A stretch of 64,000 bases of DNA from Bordetella genomosp. 13 (GTDB taxonomy: Bacteria; Pseudomonadota; Gammaproteobacteria; Burkholderiales; Burkholderiaceae_B). Below, piece after piece: positions 37,547 through 46,150 of this stretch. Position numbers and translations under genes: made by a program. How positions within the stretch are numbered: position 1 is the first letter of the stretch; each line of letters starts with the position of its first letter. The notes below the pieces were generated by a model. That model was given only the letters and a program-made list of their open reading frames with translations, was not told where the DNA came from and made no database searches. Where the stretch lies: NCBI RefSeq assembly GCF_007679965.1, contig NZ_VEHL01000002.1, forward strand, positions 542,235 to 606,234. Reading direction: 5' to 3'.

Positions 37547-38467
37547 ATGCGTGAACTCGTGCTCCACTGCCTCGAGGCGCAGGCCGAGGTGCTGTCCGAT
37601 GCCCTGCTCGAAGCGGGTGCGCTGTCGGTGTCCGTCGAGGACGCCGACTTCGGCACCGCCGACGAACGGCCGCTGTTCGGCGAGCCCGGCACCGAACCCG
37701 ACGTACAGGCCTGGGACCGCAACCGCGTCGTGGCCCTGCTGCCCGACGGCGCCGATCCGGCCCAGATGCTCGAGCAGGCGCTGGCCGACATCGGCCTGCC
37801 CGCCGACGTGGCCCGCGACTGGTCGCTGCGCGAAGTGCCGGATGCCGACTGGGTGCGTCTGACGCAGTCCCAGTTCGCGCCCATCCAGATCGCCGAGCGG
37901 CTGTGGATCGTGCCGAGCTGGCATCGCGACGATCCCGCCGTCGCTGCCCACGAGGCGGGCGGGTCGGACGCCATCCACATCGAGCTCGATCCCGGCCTGG
38001 CCTTCGGCACCGGCAGCCATCCCACCACCCACCTGTGCCTGGCCTGGCTCGAGGCCGAGCTGCCGGCCGGCGCGCCGGTGCTGGACTACGGCTGCGGCTC
38101 GGGCATCCTGGCCATCGCGGCGCGCAAGCTGGGTTCGGGGCCGGTCACGGCCGTGGACATCGATCCGCAGGCGGTGCAGTCCACCGCGGACAATGCCAGG
38201 ATCAACGCGGTCGAGCTGGATGCCATGCTGCCCGACGGCCTGCAGGAAGGCACGTTCCAGGTGGTCGTGGCCAACATCCTGTCCAATCCGCTGAAGGTGC
38301 TGGCGCCCATGCTGGCCGCGCGTGTGGCGCCGGGAGGTGACCTGGTGCTGTCCGGCGTGCTCGAGCGGCAGGCCGAGGAAGTGGCCGCGGCCTATGCGCC
38401 GTGGCTGGCCCTGTCCGTCTGGCGCGCGCGCGACGGCTGGGTGTGCCTGCACGGCCGCCGCGACTGA
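37547..38467 (+). CDS. prmA: Ribosomal protein L11 methyltransferase
   Basis: A 306-residue SAM-dependent enzyme that trimethylates ribosomal protein L11. The N-terminal substrate-binding domain begins [20 protein letters not shown]. The methyltransferase domain has [17 protein letters not shown] near residue 148, the SAM motif [19 protein letters not shown], and [18 protein letters not shown]. It is 70 bases after accC and 13 bases before the zinc-ribbon gene, so probably in one transcript with both. Confidence 0.95.
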   Translation: MRELVLHCLEAQAEVLSDALLEAGALSVSVEDADFGTADERPLFGEPGTEPDVQAWDRNRVVALLPDGADPAQMLEQALADIGLPADVARDWSLREVPDADWVRLTQSQFAPIQIAERLWIVPSWHRDDPAVAAHEAGGSDAIHIELDPGLAFGTGSHPTTHLCLAWLEAELPAGAPVLDYGCGSGILAIAARKLGSGPVTAVDIDPQAVQSTADNARINAVELDAMLPDGLQEGTFQVVVANILSNPLKVLAPMLAARVAPGGDLVLSGVLERQAEEVAAAYAPWLALSVWRARDGWVCLHGRRD

Positions 38468-38479
38468 TACGGTTTCGCC

Positions 38480-40204
38480 ATGCCGATCACCCGCTGCCCG
38501 CAATGCCGCACCGCCTTCCGGGTGGTCGCCGACCAATTGCGCGTGCGCAACGGGCTGGTGCGTTGCGGCGTGTGCGACACCGTGTTCGACGGCCGGGCCT
38601 CGCTGGAGGACGCCGAAGCCGGCATGGCGCCGGTGACGCCGCAGGCGCCCGCATCGTATGCGCCGCCGCAGCCGCCCACTCCGTTCGTGCCGCCGTCGCG
38701 TCCGATCCCCGTCGTGGCGCCGCTCCCCGCGGTACCGCCTGCCGACATGGCCCAGGTTCCGCCCGCGCAACGTGCGGCGCCTGTCCCGCGATTTCCGCGC
38801 GCGGCGGCGCCGTCCGCCGAGCTGCAGGATCCGCCGTGGGCCGATGCGCCGCGCGTTGCGCCGTCTCCCGTTCCGGCCGCGCCGGAACTGCCCGTCGCCG
38901 CCGCCGTTCCCGTGCCGCCGCCCGCCGTGCTGCGCGGCCGCGCGCGAGCAGGCGAGGGCGATGCCGCCGCGCCGTCGCACCATGCCGTCGGGCCGGAAAG
39001 CAGCGCGCCGTTTCGCAGCCGCGATCCCGAGCCCTACATGGTGACGCGTGCGCCCGCGCCTGTTCCGCCTCGACCCTCGGCCCCGCCGCCCGCGCACGAC
39101 CGTGCGGTGCGCGCCGACCCCGCCGCCGGCCGCCGCGACCCGCGTATCGCGGCCGAGCCGCCATCCGTGCTGCGCGGACGCGCGGATCGCCGCCACGAAC
39201 CCGCCTTCGGCGCCGCGGCGCCCCGCGAACCCGCGCCGTACGACGACGACCGCGAACCGCCGTGGCATCACGAGCCGCCGCGGCGCGGCCGCGAGCCCAT
39301 GCGCCATGACGATACGTCCGCCGTCGACGACAAGCGCGACCACGAACCGCACTGGCGCCGCGAGCCGCCGGTGCGCGGCAGTGACGCCATTGCCCGCGAC
39401 GACGCGTTCGAGACCGACGACGACCGTGACGACTCACCGCGGTGGCGAGCCGAACCCGCCGTGCGCGACCCCGAACGCGCGCACCCGGTTCCCGCTGCGC
39501 GCCCGCCCGTGCGGCCCGAACCTGGCCGCAGCGAGCCCGGCCTGCGCCACGCGACCGCGCACGACGACCGGACGGACGACGTGGACGCCAGCGGCCACGA
39601 CCCGGACGATCGCATCTACGGCGACGCCCGCACCCGCTATTCCAGCGCCACCGACAGCGGCCGCGCGCCGCCCGAGTTCCTGGACCAGGACCGGATCGAT
39701 TCGCGCCTCACCTGGCGCCGCCTGTGGGCCTGGGCCTGCCTGCTGGGCCTGCTGGCGCTGGGCGCGCAGCTGGTCTTCGCCTACCGCACCTCGCTGGCCA
39801 TCGCCGTGCCGGCGCTGCGGCCGGCGCTGACCGGCGTGTGCCAGGCCGTGGGTTGCACGGTGGGCCACGCGCGCCGCATCGAGCGCATCTCCATCGTATC
39901 GTCCTCGCTGCGCCCGCCGTCCGGCGCCGCCTCGCAGGCTGCCGACGACGGCCGTTCGCGCCTGGTGCTGACCGTTGTGCTGCGCAACCGCTACGACAAG
40001 GAGCAGCACTGGCCGGCGCTGCTGCTGGACCTCACCGACCTGTCCGACACCGTGGTGGCGCGCAAGGCGATCCTGCCCGAGGCCTATCTGCCCGCCGGCA
40101 CGACCGGTCCGTTGGGCGCGGGCGCCGAAGTCACCCTGACGGTGCCCATCCAGGTGACGGGCCTGCAGGTCAATGGTTATCAACTCGACAAATTCTTTCC
40201 TTGA
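38480..40204 (+). CDS. MJ0042-type zinc-ribbon and DUF3426 membrane protein
   Basis: A 574-residue protein of three parts. The first 38 residues are a zinc ribbon (ITRCPQCRTAFRV and VRCGVCDTVF). About residues 45-400 are a low-complexity Pro/Ala, then Arg/Asp/His-rich linker with repeated short motifs (DDREPPWHHEPP, HEPHWRREPP), probably disordered. One transmembrane helix (AWACLLGLLALGAQLVFAY) follows, then a C-terminal DUF3426 domain. The function of the family is unknown. Its place after prmA is conserved in Burkholderiales. The linker is much longer than in most homologues. The stop is 11 bases before the next ATG. Confidence 0.88.
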   Translation: MPITRCPQCRTAFRVVADQLRVRNGLVRCGVCDTVFDGRASLEDAEAGMAPVTPQAPASYAPPQPPTPFVPPSRPIPVVAPLPAVPPADMAQVPPAQRAAPVPRFPRAAAPSAELQDPPWADAPRVAPSPVPAAPELPVAAAVPVPPPAVLRGRARAGEGDAAAPSHHAVGPESSAPFRSRDPEPYMVTRAPAPVPPRPSAPPPAHDRAVRADPAAGRRDPRIAAEPPSVLRGRADRRHEPAFGAAAPREPAPYDDDREPPWHHEPPRRGREPMRHDDTSAVDDKRDHEPHWRREPPVRGSDAIARDDAFETDDDRDDSPRWRAEPAVRDPERAHPVPAARPPVRPEPGRSEPGLRHATAHDDRTDDVDASGHDPDDRIYGDARTRYSSATDSGRAPPEFLDQDRIDSRLTWRRLWAWACLLGLLALGAQLVFAYRTSLAIAVPALRPALTGVCQAVGCTVGHARRIERISIVSSSLRPPSGAASQAADDGRSRLVLTVVLRNRYDKEQHWPALLLDLTDLSDTVVARKAILPEAYLPAGTTGPLGAGAEVTLTVPIQVTGLQVNGYQLDKFFP

Positions 40205-40215
40205 AGGATGAAAGC

Positions 40216-41157
40216 ATGACCGCTCCCGTACTGATCTGCGGCTCGATGGCGTTCGATTCGATCGCCGTGTTCGAAGGCAGCTTCGGCGATCACATCCTGC
40301 CCGACCGCATCCAATCGCTGAGCGTGTCCTTCCTGGTGCCGACCATGCGCAAGGAATACGGCGGCTGCGCGGGCAACATCGCCTACAACCTGAAACTGCT
40401 GGGCGGCAATCCCGTGCCGGTCGCCACGGTGGGCGAGGACGCCGGCGAATACATCGAGCGTCTCACCGGCCTGGGCATCGATGTCTCGCGCGTGCGCGTC
40501 ATGCCGGGCACCTACACGGCCCAGTGCTTCATCACCACCGACCTGAACGACAACCAGATCGCCGCCTTCCACCCGGGCGCGATGTCGCTGTCGGCGCAGA
40601 ACGATCTGAGCGATGCCGAAGCCGCCTGGGGCGTGGTCGCGCCGGACGCCAAGGAGGGCATGTTCGCCCACGCCGAACGCCTGAACCGCAAGGGCATCCC
40701 GTTCGTCTTCGACCTGGGCCAGGCCATGCCGCTGTTCAGCGGCGAGGACATCACGCGCATGCTGGGCCTGGCCCAGGTGCTGACCGCCAACGACTACGAG
40801 GCCGGCGTGATCGAGCAGCGCACCGGCCGCAGCCTGGCCGAGATCGCCGGCGGCCTGCGGGCCGCGGTGGTGACGCGCGGCGCGCAGGGCGCCACGCTGT
40901 TGACCGGCGGCGAAACCATCGAGATCCCGCCCGTGAAGGCCGAGGCCGTGGTCGACCCCACCGGCTGCGGCGACGCGCACCGCGGCGGCCTGCTGTATGG
41001 GTTGACCAGCGGCATGAACTGGCTGGACAGCGCCCGCCTGGCCAACGTGATGGGCGCCATCAAGGTCGCGTCGCGCGGCCCGCAGAACCACACGCCGTCG
41101 CGCCAGCAGATTGACGCGCAACTGCGCGCTGCATACGGTATCGGCTTGCAAGGCTGA
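40216..41157 (+). CDS. PfkB-family carbohydrate/nucleoside kinase
   Basis: A 313-residue ribokinase-fold kinase. KEYGGCAGNIAYNLKLLGG near residue 47 is the first PfkB signature. The second, VVDPTGCGDAHRGGLLYGL near residue 250, holds the anion hole and catalytic aspartate, as GCGD instead of the usual GAGD. Related proteins are annotated as adenosine kinase or ribokinase; the sugar or nucleoside cannot be deduced. It follows the zinc-ribbon gene with AAGGA upstream of the ATG. Confidence 0.9.
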   Translation: MTAPVLICGSMAFDSIAVFEGSFGDHILPDRIQSLSVSFLVPTMRKEYGGCAGNIAYNLKLLGGNPVPVATVGEDAGEYIERLTGLGIDVSRVRVMPGTYTAQCFITTDLNDNQIAAFHPGAMSLSAQNDLSDAEAAWGVVAPDAKEGMFAHAERLNRKGIPFVFDLGQAMPLFSGEDITRMLGLAQVLTANDYEAGVIEQRTGRSLAEIAGGLRAAVVTRGAQGATLLTGGETIEIPPVKAEAVVDPTGCGDAHRGGLLYGLTSGMNWLDSARLANVMGAIKVASRGPQNHTPSRQQIDAQLRAAYGIGLQG

Positions 41158-41317
41158 GCGCCGGCCCGGCGCGGCCCGACGGGCGGCCGCGCCGGGAACC
41201 GAAGCCCTCATCCAGGCGTCAATCACCTGTTGCACCCTGTTTCTCGGCGGAAGGCAATCCGCCGTATGCAGAGGTATCATGAATCACCGTCGCCTAGTTC
41301 CCCCACGAGGAGCCCCA

Positions 41318-41821
41318 ATGACAAGCGCTATCACCCTTTCCAAGACGATGCCGCGCGCCAGCCGCTGGCTCGCCATCGCCGCCGTAGCCACCTCCATGGC
41401 CACTCTTGCCGGCTGCGCCAATCACAGCGCTTCGAGCGGTGTCTATTCCTATGACCAGGCCCAACGTGAACAGATCGTGCGCACCGGCACCGTCGTCGGC
41501 GTGCGTCCCATCACCATCCAGGAAGACCGCTCCAGCGGCGTCGGCCTGATCGGCGGCGCGGCGCTGGGCGGCGTGGCCGGCAACGCCATCGGCGGCGGCT
41601 CGGGCCGCGCCATCGCCACGGTCGGCGGTGCGCTGCTGGGCGCCCTGGCGGGCAACGCGGTCGAGAACCGCGTCGGCCGCAACTCCGGCCTCGAGATCAC
41701 TGTGCGCCTGGACAACGGCGAAACCCGCGTCGTAGCCCAGGAAGCCGACCAGCCTGTCAGCGTCGGCCAACGCGTGCAAGTCATCAGCGGTGCGGGTCCC
41801 ACCCGTGTTGCCCCGATGTAA
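41318..41821 (+). CDS. Glycine-zipper outer-membrane lipoprotein (SlyB/17 kDa antigen type)
   Basis: A 167-residue lipoprotein. The signal peptide ends in the lipobox LAGC near residue 29. A glycine-zipper hairpin (GLIGGAALGGVAGNAIGGGSG and the following ALLGALAGNAVENRVG) spans about residues 75-120, and a small C-terminal beta domain contains NGETRVVAQEAD. Such proteins stabilise the outer membrane. The ATG at 41318 has GAGGAG seven bases upstream. An in-frame ATG at 41279 would put extra residues before the signal peptide. A clear terminator follows. Confidence 0.88.
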   Translation: MTSAITLSKTMPRASRWLAIAAVATSMATLAGCANHSASSGVYSYDQAQREQIVRTGTVVGVRPITIQEDRSSGVGLIGGAALGGVAGNAIGGGSGRAIATVGGALLGALAGNAVENRVGRNSGLEITVRLDNGETRVVAQEADQPVSVGQRVQVISGAGPTRVAPM

Positions 41822-41856
41822 ACACTGCAACGTCGTTTTTTCGCAGCAGGATAAGC

Positions 41857-41879
41857 CCGCCTCTCCGGCGGGTTTTTTC
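41857..41879 (+). terminator. Intrinsic terminator after the lipoprotein gene
   Basis: CCCGCC, a TCTCC loop and GGCGGG form a six-pair stem followed directly by six T residues. The stem can extend by AAG/TTT pairing. It ends the lipoprotein transcript and separates it from the D-alanylation locus. Confidence 0.85.
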
Positions 41880-41909
41880 TTTGCCGGTTTCAAGTTTCAG
41901 TTTATTCAG

Positions 41910-41937
41910 TTCAATTTCCGATTTTTTCATTTATACT
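41910..41937 (+). promoter_or_regulatory. Probable promoter of the dlt locus
   Basis: TTCAAT (41910-41915) and TATACT (41932-41937) with a 16-base spacer lie in a markedly AT-rich island between the terminator and dltC. The first gene starts 74 bases after the -10 element. Confidence 0.5.
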
Positions 41938-42010
41938 CGCCCCAGCACGCTTCCGGGGCCGGAAAACGCCCCGCCGCACCGCCGGCTGGCACGGCGGAAA
42001 CTGGACTGAT

Positions 42011-42247
42011 ATGCACACCGAGCACGAACTTCTCGCCCGCATCGCCGACATCGTCGAGGCGATCATCCTCAAGAAAGTCACGCCCGACACCCCGCTGATG
42101 GCCAGCGGCCTGGTGGATTCGCTGGCTGCGGTGGACGTCACGTTGGCCGTCGAGTCCGAATACGGCTGCTCCATCCCCGCGCCGGAGATCGCCGAACACC
42201 TGCAGTCGGTCCGTACGCTTGCCGGCTATGTCGCCGCGCATCGCTAA
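42011..42247 (+). CDS. dltC: D-alanyl carrier protein-like acyl carrier protein (DltC type)
   Basis: A 78-residue acyl carrier protein with the phosphopantetheine serine in MASGLVDSLAAVDV (Ser37). It differs from the fatty-acid ACP, and its position at the head of a dltD-dltX-dltB-dltA cluster marks it as the carrier that accepts activated D-alanine from DltA. The gene overlaps dltD by 20 bases. The Bordetella homologues are called the dra locus; dlt names are used here by function. Confidence 0.9.
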   Translation: MHTEHELLARIADIVEAIILKKVTPDTPLMASGLVDSLAAVDVTLAVESEYGCSIPAPEIAEHLQSVRTLAGYVAAHR

Positions 42248-43406
42248 CCCCCGCCTGCTGTCGCACCTGGCCGCCGCGGCCGCCGCCACCGTGCTGGCTA
42301 CCGGGCTGTTCTGGAGCGCCGACGACTGGCTCAGCGCCACCGTCCGTCCGGTGGCGGCCGCCTCGTCGGCCAGCGACAACTACCTGCCCAACCTGGGGCC
42401 GGACTGGGGCACGCAGAACGTCAATTTCGCGCGCCTGGGCAACGCCCTGTCCGACGGCACGCTGGTGGTGCTGGGCTCGTCCGAGCTGTCCAGCCACGAC
42501 CTGCGCTTCGTGCCGTACCGCTTCTTCCCGCAGGAACTGAAAGTGCCCACGCTGGCCTACGGCCACGCCATGTTCCAGTCGTACGGCATCCTCAGCGTGC
42601 TGGAGTCCGTGTCGGACTCGCTCACGCCCAACTCGCGCCTGGTGATCATGCTGTCGCCGGCATGGTTCGCCTCGGGCGGGCAGTTGCCGCGCACCGCGTT
42701 CGCCGAGCACGTCACCGGCCCCGTCTGGGACAGCCTGTGGGACAAGCCCGCCACGCGCGAGCAGATGCAGAACTGGATCAGCGACAACGCCAACTGGGGC
42801 CTGCTGTGGCTGCTGGCCAACGGCCAGGTGTCCGAACTGAAGGACAAGGCCTCGCTCTGGTGGAACAGCCAGGGCCAGGCGGCCCCGCCCGACAAGCCGC
42901 GCAGCGCGCTGGCCGTGCCCGCGCACAAGTTCGTGTCGTGGCCGTCGGCGGCACGCCTGTCCGCGCCGCAGTGGGACGGCATCCTCGGCCAGGCGCGCGA
43001 CGTCGAGGTCGAGCTGGGCAGCCACAACCCCTACGACGTGCGGGACGACTACTACCAGAAATACCTGGCCGACCTGAATGCGCCGGCGCGCAACGAGTTC
43101 CCCGACGTGCAGCCCATGACGCGCAACGAGCTGGGCGACCTGTCGCGCGTGATGGCGCTGTTGCAGAAGCGCAAGGTGAAGGCCTATTTCGTCATCCAGC
43201 CGTTCAACCCCAAGCTGATCCTGGACGTCGAGCGTTTCAACCCGGTGGCCGATGCCATCAACGACATGTGCACCCGCTACGGCATGGGCTGCCTCGACCT
43301 CTACACCATCCCGTTCCAGCCCGGCATGGTGCGCGATGACATGCACCTGGCCGAACTGGGCTGGGCGCTGGCCGACCGGGGTATTGCGGAGTACTTCTCG
43401 CGATGA
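42228..43406 (+). CDS. dltD: DltD-family D-alanyl transfer protein
   Basis: A 392-residue protein with one N-terminal helix (HLAAAAAATVLATGLFW) and a large periplasmic SGNH-like domain. The nucleophile region is VVLGSSELSSHDLRF near residue 84, and the Asp/His pair is in VRDDMHLAELGWAL near the C-terminus, as in Gram-positive DltD. DltD moves D-alanine from the DltB/DltX complex to the envelope polymer. The acceptor in a Gram-negative cell is not teichoic acid. The ATG at 42228 lies within dltC. The stop overlaps the ATG of the microprotein gene. Confidence 0.9.
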   Translation: MSPRIANPRLLSHLAAAAAATVLATGLFWSADDWLSATVRPVAAASSASDNYLPNLGPDWGTQNVNFARLGNALSDGTLVVLGSSELSSHDLRFVPYRFFPQELKVPTLAYGHAMFQSYGILSVLESVSDSLTPNSRLVIMLSPAWFASGGQLPRTAFAEHVTGPVWDSLWDKPATREQMQNWISDNANWGLLWLLANGQVSELKDKASLWWNSQGQAAPPDKPRSALAVPAHKFVSWPSAARLSAPQWDGILGQARDVEVELGSHNPYDVRDDYYQKYLADLNAPARNEFPDVQPMTRNELGDLSRVMALLQKRKVKAYFVIQPFNPKLILDVERFNPVADAINDMCTRYGMGCLDLYTIPFQPGMVRDDMHLAELGWALADRGIAEYFSR

Positions 43407-43528
43407 AGCGTTTCTTCTGGCATCTGTGCCTGTACCTCGGCCTCATCCTCGTCTTCGTCCTGCAGGCCCAGCCGACCACCGGCCGCGGCGGGCCGATCAA
43501 GGTCGAGTTCCAATACCAGCAGTTCTGA
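43403..43528 (+). CDS. dltX: DltX-like microprotein with C-terminal FxYxxF motif
   Basis: A 41-residue protein, MKRFFWHLCLYLGLILVFVL followed by a short polar segment, ending EFQYQQF. It has a single N-terminal helix with a positive cytoplasmic end, so the tail faces the periplasm. Gram-positive DltX proteins have the same size and topology and a conserved FxYxxF-type C-terminus whose tyrosine carries D-alanine between DltB and DltD. All these features are kept. The ATG overlaps the dltD stop (ATGA) and the stop is seven bases before dltB. It is easily missed because of its length. Confidence 0.85.
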   Translation: MKRFFWHLCLYLGLILVFVLQAQPTTGRGGPIKVEFQYQQF

Positions 43529-43535
43529 GGGCGCC

Positions 43536-44663
43536 ATGGAACTGTACGCAAGCTTCAACTTCTTCGGCAGCGCGCTGGCCGGCGGCCTGGGGCTGCTGCT
43601 CTACCGCACGTTCGGCCTGTCGCTGCGCCTGTCGTACCGGCACCTGGTCGGCGCGCTGTGCCTGGGCGTGTGGCTGGCGGTGTTCTGGACGCGGCCCTAC
43701 CAGCCCGCGGCGCTGTTCGTCGTGGCCGGCGGCGCGCTGTGGGCCATGCGGCGCGGCTGGCTGCCCACCTGGGGCGCGGTGCTGGTCACGATGGCGCCTC
43801 TGCTGCTGGTCAAGACCGGCACCACCAGCCTGCCCGGCATGCTGGGCCTGTCCTTCGCCACGTTCCGCGCCATCGACGTGCTGCTGTTCGCGCAGCGCAA
43901 CGAGCGCGTATCGCCGCTGGATTACTTCATCTATCTGTTCTTCCCGCTGACCTTGCTGGCCGGGCCGATGTACCGGTGGCGCAATTTCCAGGCCGACCTC
44001 AGGCACGGCTTCGAGGGCGTCACGCTGGACCGCTGGCTGACCGGGCTGGAACTGCTGCTGATCGGCGTCATCCAGAAGTTCGGCCTGGCCGAGGCGGTGT
44101 GGCGCTTCGGGCTGAGCACGCTGGACGCGCACGATTATTCGCTGACCGGCGTGGCGCTGAACGCCTCGCTGTACAGCTTCTATCTGTTCTTCGATTTCGC
44201 GGGCTACAGCAGCATGGCGATCGGGGTGGGGATGATGTTCGGCTTCACGCTGCCCATCAATTTCCGCAACCCGCTGGCCGCGGTCAATCCGCAGGACTTC
44301 TGGCGCCATTGGCACATCAGCCTGTCCGAATGGCTGCGCGATGTGGTGTTCATGCCCATCTACAAGGCGCTGTGCAAGACCGCGTTCTTCGCGCGCCACC
44401 GGCTGGCGGCGCAGAACATCGGCATCTTCGCCACGCTGCTGGCCATGGGCGTGTGGAACGGCCTGTCGCTGCACTACATCGTCAGCGGCATGATGTTCGG
44501 AGCCTATTCGGTGGGCCACAACCTGCTGGTGAACGCCGCGCGCCAGCGCCCGGCGCTGCAGGCCGCGCTGGCACTGCCCGCCATGCGCTGGGCCGGCCGC
44601 GTGTGCACCCTGGTATTGGCCGCGCTGGCGCTGTACGTGTTCAGCGGCCGCAGCCCCATCTGA
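43536..44663 (+). CDS. dltB: DltB-family MBOAT D-alanyl transferase
   Basis: A 375-residue membrane-bound O-acyltransferase with about ten helices. The MBOAT motifs are FRNPLAAVNPQDFWRHWHIS near residue 243 (His258/His260) and the funnel histidine His313 in VWNGLSLHYIVSG. It passes D-alanine from the DltC carrier across the membrane onto the partner microprotein. It lies between dltX and dltA, which starts 23 bases later. Confidence 0.92.
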   Translation: MELYASFNFFGSALAGGLGLLLYRTFGLSLRLSYRHLVGALCLGVWLAVFWTRPYQPAALFVVAGGALWAMRRGWLPTWGAVLVTMAPLLLVKTGTTSLPGMLGLSFATFRAIDVLLFAQRNERVSPLDYFIYLFFPLTLLAGPMYRWRNFQADLRHGFEGVTLDRWLTGLELLLIGVIQKFGLAEAVWRFGLSTLDAHDYSLTGVALNASLYSFYLFFDFAGYSSMAIGVGMMFGFTLPINFRNPLAAVNPQDFWRHWHISLSEWLRDVVFMPIYKALCKTAFFARHRLAAQNIGIFATLLAMGVWNGLSLHYIVSGMMFGAYSVGHNLLVNAARQRPALQAALALPAMRWAGRVCTLVLAALALYVFSGRSPI

Positions 44664-44686
44664 AGACCGGCCCCGCGAGGCAAGCC

Positions 44687-46126
44687 ATGCGTTTCGATCT
44701 GCATACGTTCCAGTTCGTGCCCTCCGACCGCTCGCCGCAGGCGCTGGCCGTGGCGGGCGCCGACCGCAGCCTCAGCTGGCAGGCGCTGCTCGACGAGGCC
44801 CATGCCTTCGCCGCGCGGCTGCGCGAGCTCGGCATCGGGCCCGACGTGCCGGTGGCCATCTACGGCCACAAGGAGGCCGGTTTCTTCGCCGCCATGGCGG
44901 GCGCGCTGCTGGCCGGTACGCCGTTCGTGCCGGTGGACACCATCTATCCCACGGAACGGCTGCGCCGTATCGTCGAAATCGTGCGCGCGGGCGCCGTCTA
45001 CGACGCCGCCACCGGCCGCTTCCTGCCCGGCGCGCCCGACGCGCGCGCGCTGGACGAGCGCGGACTGGCCTACGTGATGTTCACCTCGGGCAGCACCGGC
45101 GATCCCAAGGGCGTGCAGATCGGCCGCGAAAGCGTGGCGCTGCTGGGCGACTGGATGCTGGGCGATTTCCGGCTGGGCGACGCGCCGGTCTTCATGAACC
45201 AGGCGCCGTTCAGCTTCGACCTGTCGATGTACGAGGTCTTCGCCACGCTGGCGTCGGGCGGCGCCTGCGTGCTGAACGCACGCGAGCAGATCGCCGGCGG
45301 CCAGTGGCTGGCGCGCCTGGCCGAACTGGGCGCCTCGGTGTGGGTGTCGACGCCATCGTTCGCGCACCAGCAGCTGGTCAATCGCGATTTCTCGCCGGCC
45401 GCGCTGCCCGCCTTGCACACCTTCCTGTTCTGCGGCGAACCCCTGCCGGCGGCGCTGGCGCGCAAGCTGCGGCAGCGCTTTCCCGACGCGGCCATCCTGA
45501 ATACCTATGGCCCGACGGAAGCTACCGTGGCCACCACCGCCATCTTCGTCGACGACGACGTGCTGGCGCGTCACGATCCGCTACCGGTGGGCCACGCAAA
45601 GCGCGACAGCCTGGTGTTCATCGACCAGGACGAGCTGTGCATCGTCGGCGACCACGTGATGCGCGGCTATCTGAACCGGCCTGACCTGAACGCCGCCAAG
45701 CTGTTCACGCACGGCGACGGCCGGCGAGGTTTCCGCACGGGCGACCTGGGCGCCATCGATGCCGACGGCCTGCTGTTCTGCCGCGGCCGCATCGACGACC
45801 AGATCAAGCTGAACGGCTATCGCATCGAACTGGCCGAGATCGACGCCGCGCTCAATGGCCTGCCGGGCGTGCAGGGCGGCGCGTGCGCGGTGCTGCGCCG
45901 GCCGGACGGCACGGCGGTGCGGCTGCTGGGCTTCGTGGCCATGGCCGACGGGCGCCAGCCCGGGCTGCAGGTGCCCGATGCGCTGGTCGGGTGGAAGACG
46001 GTGCTGGGCGCGCGCTTGCCGCCGTACATGGTGCCGCCCGAACTGGTGGCCTGCGCCGACCTGCCCATGTCGAACAACCACAAGGTCGACCGCAAGCGCC
46101 TGCTGGAAATCTACGCGGCGCTGTAG
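44687..46126 (+). CDS. dltA: D-alanine-activating enzyme (DltA type)
   Basis: A 479-residue AMP-forming adenylation protein. The ATP loop is VMFTSGSTGDPKGVQIG near residue 130, then LNTYGPTEATVATTAIF near residue 270, FRTGDLGAIDADG near residue 348, RIDDQIKLNGYRIELAEID, and the C-terminal lysine in SNNHKVDRKRLLE. Length and order match D-alanine:D-alanyl carrier ligases. It loads D-alanine on DltC in the cytoplasm. It is the last gene of the locus. Confidence 0.92.
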   Translation: MRFDLHTFQFVPSDRSPQALAVAGADRSLSWQALLDEAHAFAARLRELGIGPDVPVAIYGHKEAGFFAAMAGALLAGTPFVPVDTIYPTERLRRIVEIVRAGAVYDAATGRFLPGAPDARALDERGLAYVMFTSGSTGDPKGVQIGRESVALLGDWMLGDFRLGDAPVFMNQAPFSFDLSMYEVFATLASGGACVLNAREQIAGGQWLARLAELGASVWVSTPSFAHQQLVNRDFSPAALPALHTFLFCGEPLPAALARKLRQRFPDAAILNTYGPTEATVATTAIFVDDDVLARHDPLPVGHAKRDSLVFIDQDELCIVGDHVMRGYLNRPDLNAAKLFTHGDGRRGFRTGDLGAIDADGLLFCRGRIDDQIKLNGYRIELAEIDAALNGLPGVQGGACAVLRRPDGTAVRLLGFVAMADGRQPGLQVPDALVGWKTVLGARLPPYMVPPELVACADLPMSNNHKVDRKRLLEIYAAL

Positions 46127-46150
46127 GCGGCGCCGCACGTGGCGCTTTGT

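Noticed and set aside
38401..39437. Arg-rich frames on both strands over the zinc-ribbon gene
   Set aside because: They are alternate readings of the low-complexity linker of the DUF3426 protein.
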